Below the pieces are notes generated by a model. It worked only from the letters and a program-made list of their open reading frames with translations. It was not told where the DNA came from and ran no database searches. From Chryseobacterium elymi (GTDB taxonomy: Bacteria; Bacteroidota; Bacteroidia; Flavobacteriales; Weeksellaceae): a stretch of 54,936 bases of DNA. Made by a program: the position numbers and the translations under genes. How positions within the stretch are numbered: position 1 is the first letter of the stretch; every line of letters begins with the position of its first letter. The stretch is from contig NZ_QNUH01000023.1 of NCBI RefSeq assembly GCF_003385495.1, forward strand, positions 1-54,936, in the 5' to 3' direction. Below are positions 51,762 to 54,936 of the stretch, in pieces.

Positions 51762-52623
51762 TTTAAAAATTGCGTTGCTTTCTATGATGAGCATCATTGC
51801 GGCAGGCTGCAAAGAAGAAGATAAATCCCCCTCCTATCATAAAGGAGATCTTACCATACTTACAGATGAATCTTTTAAAAGTGTTACCGAAGCATTGGCA
51901 GACGGATATATGATCAATTATCCGGAAACCCAGATAAAAATAGTAACCCAAAAAGAAGATTTGGCTTTTCTTGACCTGTTGAAGGATAAAGCAAGAATAA
52001 CTGTAATGTCCAGAGATCTGACTCCTGAAGAGAAAAAGGCTTATGAAGAGCAGGTAGACCTGAAATTTCTTCCTGCCAGATTTGCTGCAGATGCAGTCGT
52101 GTTTATTGTTCCTAAAGATTCTCCAAAACAGAGTATTTCAATGGATGAGATCAAGAATGGATTAGCATCTGATGCTAAAAATTTTATTTTTGACGGAACC
52201 AATTCAAGCAACTTGAACTTCGTTGCACAAAAACTGAATAAACAACCAAAAGATCTTAAATTTTCCATAATTCCGGGAAATCAGAATATTGTAGAAGAAT
52301 TAGGAAAGTACCCTGGTAAAATTGGAGTTATAGGACTGAATACATTCAGCCGCCCTTACGATAAAGCGTCCGAGAAGCTCAGAGGTATGGTGAAAATTCT
52401 TCCAATAGAGGACAAAGGAAAACTATATACTGCTGATAATGCAGGCCTTCGGGAAATGAAATACCCTTTTACACGTGTTCTCTATTTTTTAACAAACGAA
52501 GGTAACTTTAATATAGCTAACGGATTCATCAGATATTCATGTACGCAGCTAGGCCAGATGGTTGTAGAGAAAGAAGGCTTGCAACCCTATAATATATACA
52601 AAAGAGAGGTGCAGATGCGTTAA
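51751..52623 (+). CDS. PstS-like substrate-binding lipoprotein
   Basis: This 290-residue protein has lipobox IAAGC (Cys20), then a periplasmic-binding fold of the phosphate family: GDLTILTDESFKSV, ITVMSRDLTPEEKK, DGTNSSNLNF and GKIGVIGLNTFSRP. It lacks adjacent transporter genes. In Bacteroidota such genes sit in the tonB cluster, and its role may be phosphate binding or another one. Confidence 0.88.
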   Translation: MKNSLKIALLSMMSIIAAGCKEEDKSPSYHKGDLTILTDESFKSVTEALADGYMINYPETQIKIVTQKEDLAFLDLLKDKARITVMSRDLTPEEKKAYEEQVDLKFLPARFAADAVVFIVPKDSPKQSISMDEIKNGLASDAKNFIFDGTNSSNLNFVAQKLNKQPKDLKFSIIPGNQNIVEELGKYPGKIGVIGLNTFSRPYDKASEKLRGMVKILPIEDKGKLYTADNAGLREMKYPFTRVLYFLTNEGNFNIANGFIRYSCTQLGQMVVEKEGLQPYNIYKREVQMR

Positions 52624-52731
52624 AAAATATTAAAAAACATTATGCTCCTTATAAAAATATTATTTTGGTCTGAAAATTGTGGAGCATATAAGTCAAATAT
52701 AGAAAATATAAAAATGAAAGATATAATGATT

Positions 52732-54363
52732 ATGAATGTAAAGAAAATTGCTTTTGGAGCGGCCGTAGTATTTTTTTCCGGTTTAGCCACTGCACAGACA
52801 CTGCAGGATGGTATTAACAGTATAGACAGTGATAAGTACGCGCAGGCTAAAACCAATTTTACAGAAATGGTTGCCAAAGCACCTACAGCAGAAAACTACT
52901 TCTATTTAGGAAATACTTACTTAAAGCAGGGAGAGCCTGATTATGCTAAAGCGATTGAAAGCTTTAACAAAGGTTTAGCTGCTGATAAAAAGAGCTATCT
53001 TAACCAAATCGGTTTGGCTACTGTAAAGTTAGGCAAAGGAGATAAAAGCGCAGTCGCTGAAATACAGAAAATTGTAGCGGATTCCAGAGAAAAGGATGCT
53101 GAAGTATTATTCAGAGCAGCAGAAGCTATAACTTTATTTGAGAAAAACAATGCGCCGGATCCTGCTATTCAGTTCCTGAACAAGGCTATTGAAAAGGCTC
53201 AGAAAAAAGGAGTTCCTGCTCACTATTACTATACTCTTGGAGATGCTTACAGAATAAAAAGAGCTCCGGGTGAAGCAATGTCTGCTTATGACAAAGCTCT
53301 TCCTTTAGCTAAAAATAAGGCGTCTGTTTATACAAGAATGGCTACGTTATGGATGGCAGCACAGCAATGGCAGCAAGCTAAACAGAGCATTGACAAAGCA
53401 ATTGGTGTAGATCCTACTTATGCTCCTGCTTACAAAGCTTTAGCTTCTTACGATATCAGATATCAGGAAAATGCAAAAGCAACACAAGACCTTATCAACT
53501 ATACAAAATATGCTGATGAGGATCCATATACTCAGTTAGAAATTTCTAAATTATATTTTACCAACGAAGATTACGCAAACTCTAAAACTGTTTTAGATAA
53601 AATCTTTGATAAAATTGATGATCCAATCAAATTTAAGTTGAGAGCTTATCAGTCTTATGCAGACGGAAACTATGCCGAAGCAAAACAGAACATGGATACT
53701 TTCGTATCTCAGGCTGAGAAAACAAGAATACAGCCGGCTGACCAGGGGCTTCAGGGGCTGATCGCTGCTGGACTGGCAAAAACTGAAACTGATGCAGCTA
53801 AAAAATCGGCTTTAACAACAGAAGCACAGCAAAAAATTGCTATTGCCAAAGCGGCTAAAGATGAAACAATGAAGTGGGATATGGAACTTGCAAACATTGC
53901 CGGAGGGGGAGCTTCTCAGGCTGAAGCAGAAAAAGGGCCATCTACGCCCGAAATTGAAGCATTGAAAAAGAAAGTTGCAGCTAACCCACAGGATTCAGAT
54001 TCCCTGTTTAAATTGGCAACAGCTTACCAGGATGTTAAAAACTGGAGCGGTGCAGTACTTACATGGCAGAAAATGAGCGTTCTTCTTCCAGATTGGGCGC
54101 CAGCTTATTATAGTCAGGGATATTCTTACCAACAGGCAGGAAATAATGATGCTGCGAAAATAGCGTATGAAAAATTCATCAGTACAGTAAAACCTGCAGA
54201 TCAGGAAGCTAACAAGCAGACTTTAGCTTATGCTTACTTTGCAGTAGCGTATATGAATAAAGATACCGATCTTGCAAAGGCTAAAGATTATGTAGCTAAA
54301 TCTTTACAGCTTGATCCTACTTATCAGGATGCTGTAAAATTAAATGCAGAAATCAATAAGTAA
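52732..54363 (+). CDS. Secreted TPR-repeat protein
   Basis: This is a 543-residue protein starting at ATG 52732 (MNVKKIAFGAAVVFFSGLATAQ, a Sec signal peptide). Several TPR motifs follow (ENYFYLGNTYLKQGEPDYAKAIE, AHYYYTLGDAYRIKRAPGEAM, SVYTRMATLWMAAQQWQQ, DSLFKLATAYQDVKNWSG). It probably scaffolds proteins in the periplasm. The gene is the last of this run and closes with a terminator. An ATG at 52714 is an alternative start. Confidence 0.9.
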   Translation: MNVKKIAFGAAVVFFSGLATAQTLQDGINSIDSDKYAQAKTNFTEMVAKAPTAENYFYLGNTYLKQGEPDYAKAIESFNKGLAADKKSYLNQIGLATVKLGKGDKSAVAEIQKIVADSREKDAEVLFRAAEAITLFEKNNAPDPAIQFLNKAIEKAQKKGVPAHYYYTLGDAYRIKRAPGEAMSAYDKALPLAKNKASVYTRMATLWMAAQQWQQAKQSIDKAIGVDPTYAPAYKALASYDIRYQENAKATQDLINYTKYADEDPYTQLEISKLYFTNEDYANSKTVLDKIFDKIDDPIKFKLRAYQSYADGNYAEAKQNMDTFVSQAEKTRIQPADQGLQGLIAAGLAKTETDAAKKSALTTEAQQKIAIAKAAKDETMKWDMELANIAGGGASQAEAEKGPSTPEIEALKKKVAANPQDSDSLFKLATAYQDVKNWSGAVLTWQKMSVLLPDWAPAYYSQGYSYQQAGNNDAAKIAYEKFISTVKPADQEANKQTLAYAYFAVAYMNKDTDLAKAKDYVAKSLQLDPTYQDAVKLNAEINK

Positions 54364-54387
54364 TTTAAAATTTAAATTATAGATATT

Positions 54388-54424
54388 AAAACTTCCCATT
54401 CTTAATGTTTGGGAAGTTTTTATT
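54388..54424 (+). terminator. Terminator after the TPR gene
   Basis: The stem AAACTTCCCA/TGGGAAGTTT (54388-54397 with 54410-54419) is followed by a T-rich run. The -33 TTG of the bshB1 promoter lies in the right half of this hairpin. Confidence 0.85.
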
Positions 54425-54440
54425 TTAAACCTTATCTTTG
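54409..54440 (+). promoter_or_regulatory. Bacteroidota-type promoter of bshB1
   Basis: TTG (54409-54411), a 21-base spacer and TATCTTTG (54433-54440) match the consensus. Transcription should start near 54446, and the bshB1 ATG is at 54531. Confidence 0.6.
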
Positions 54441-54530
54441 AAAATATGAAACGTCCGGGGTTAAAAATTCGAAAATGCGAGAAAAATTATTGGGCGTTCC
54501 ATCTGACAAATTAAAAAATAAAAAGAACAG

Positions 54531-54936
54531 ATGAAAACAGATATACTTGCTTTTGGGGCACATCCTGATGATGTAGAGCTGGGATGTGGCGGAACTATTG
54601 CCAAAATGATTTCGGAAGGTAAAACATGCGTTATTGTAGATCTTACAAGAGGCGAGCTCGGAACCAGAGGAACCGATGAAACCCGAAAAGTAGAAGCAGG
54701 AGATTCTGCCAGAATACTTGGTGTTTCTGCCAGAGAAAATTTAAAGATGAAAGATGGCTTTTTAGTGAATTCTGAAGAATATCAGATAGAGATCGTAAAA
54801 ATGATCCGTAAATACCGCCCTGAAATTGTCTTAGCCAATGCCATTGATGATAGGCATCCGGATCATGCAAAAGGAGCGAAATTAGTGTCGGATGCATGCT
54901 TTTTATCCGGACTTAGAAAAATTGAAACCGTTTTAG
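54531..54936 (+). CDS. bshB1: Bacillithiol biosynthesis deacetylase (partial, runs off the right edge)
   Basis: The first 135 codons are visible. The family start is MKTDILAFGAHPDDVELGCG, with zinc ligands His and Asp in AHPDD, then TRGELGTRGT and NAIDDRHPDHAKGA. BshB1 removes the acetyl group from GlcNAc-malate, the second step of bacillithiol synthesis. A close LmbE-type PIG-L enzyme cannot be excluded from the fragment, but ELGTRGT is typical of BshB1. Confidence 0.92.
   Translation, partial: MKTDILAFGAHPDDVELGCGGTIAKMISEGKTCVIVDLTRGELGTRGTDETRKVEAGDSARILGVSARENLKMKDGFLVNSEEYQIEIVKMIRKYRPEIVLANAIDDRHPDHAKGAKLVSDACFLSGLRKIETVL

Overview
The window looks like chromosomal DNA of a low-GC Bacteroidota bacterium, most likely a Chryseobacterium-type member of the Flavobacteriia/Weeksellaceae. 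The reasons are several copies of the Bacteroidota promoter form (TTG, 17-23 bases, TAnnTTTG), a T9SS C-terminal sorting domain, Bacteroidota-type T6SS parts (TssD tube protein, VgrG, DUF4280 PAAR-like spike), a bacillithiol deacetylase (bshB1), and tolQ/exbD/exbD/tonB and TPR-protein gene sets typical of the group. No rRNA, tRNA, CRISPR array, prophage or insertion sequence was recognised.

Positions 1-13617 (all minus strand) form an orphan T6SS effector island: tssD, then vgrG, a SanA/YdcF-like membrane protein, a DUF3289 toxin candidate with a small membrane-anchored partner, an unknown protein that may be an adaptor, a 1421-residue DUF4280-GH19-M23 effector, and two diverged paralogous lipoproteins that are good immunity candidates. 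Downstream of each lipoprotein gene lies a copy of a 265-bp sequence (97% identical) that encodes a signal peptide and is broken by the same frameshift. In the inner copy it is joined to the C-terminal half of a TIGR02594-like domain. No T6SS baseplate or sheath genes are present.

Positions 13900-25500 are mainly housekeeping: accC, accB, rpmF, DUF177, pdxA (minus), ribE, an orphan NtrY-like kinase and a tRNA methyltransferase (plus), ftsE and rpmH (minus), nrnA (plus), then patatin, an alpha/beta hydrolase and an orphan exbD (minus). A T9SS-sorted seven-repeat protein and a DsbD-like reductase follow. From 36.8 down to 29.4 kb lie tilS, an ECF-type sigma factor and a tightly packed nine-gene run: thioredoxin/peroxiredoxin fusion, YHS, beta-barrel, DM13, DoxX, DinB, NRDE and ATP-grasp proteins. 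This run looks like a redox or metal stress operon.

Positions 36.9-54.9 kb carry an OmpA lipoprotein, a tiny six-cysteine peptide with a bacteriocin-like leader and a knottin-like cysteine order, an O-methyltransferase, an NlpC/P60 peptidase, a DUF1648 protein, a cupin protein and KDO transferase. They are followed by minus-strand envelope glycan genes (GT2, acyltransferase), a lipocalin-like lipoprotein, leuS, the tolQ-exbD-exbD-tonB operon with a small membrane protein, a PstS-like lipoprotein and a TPR protein, and the start of bshB1 at the right edge.

The points most worth a second look are the recombined effector/immunity array at the left end, the six-cysteine peptide at 38253-38405, and three dispersed 35-bp arrays of exactly five heptamers (TCTAANN) placed at gene ends.
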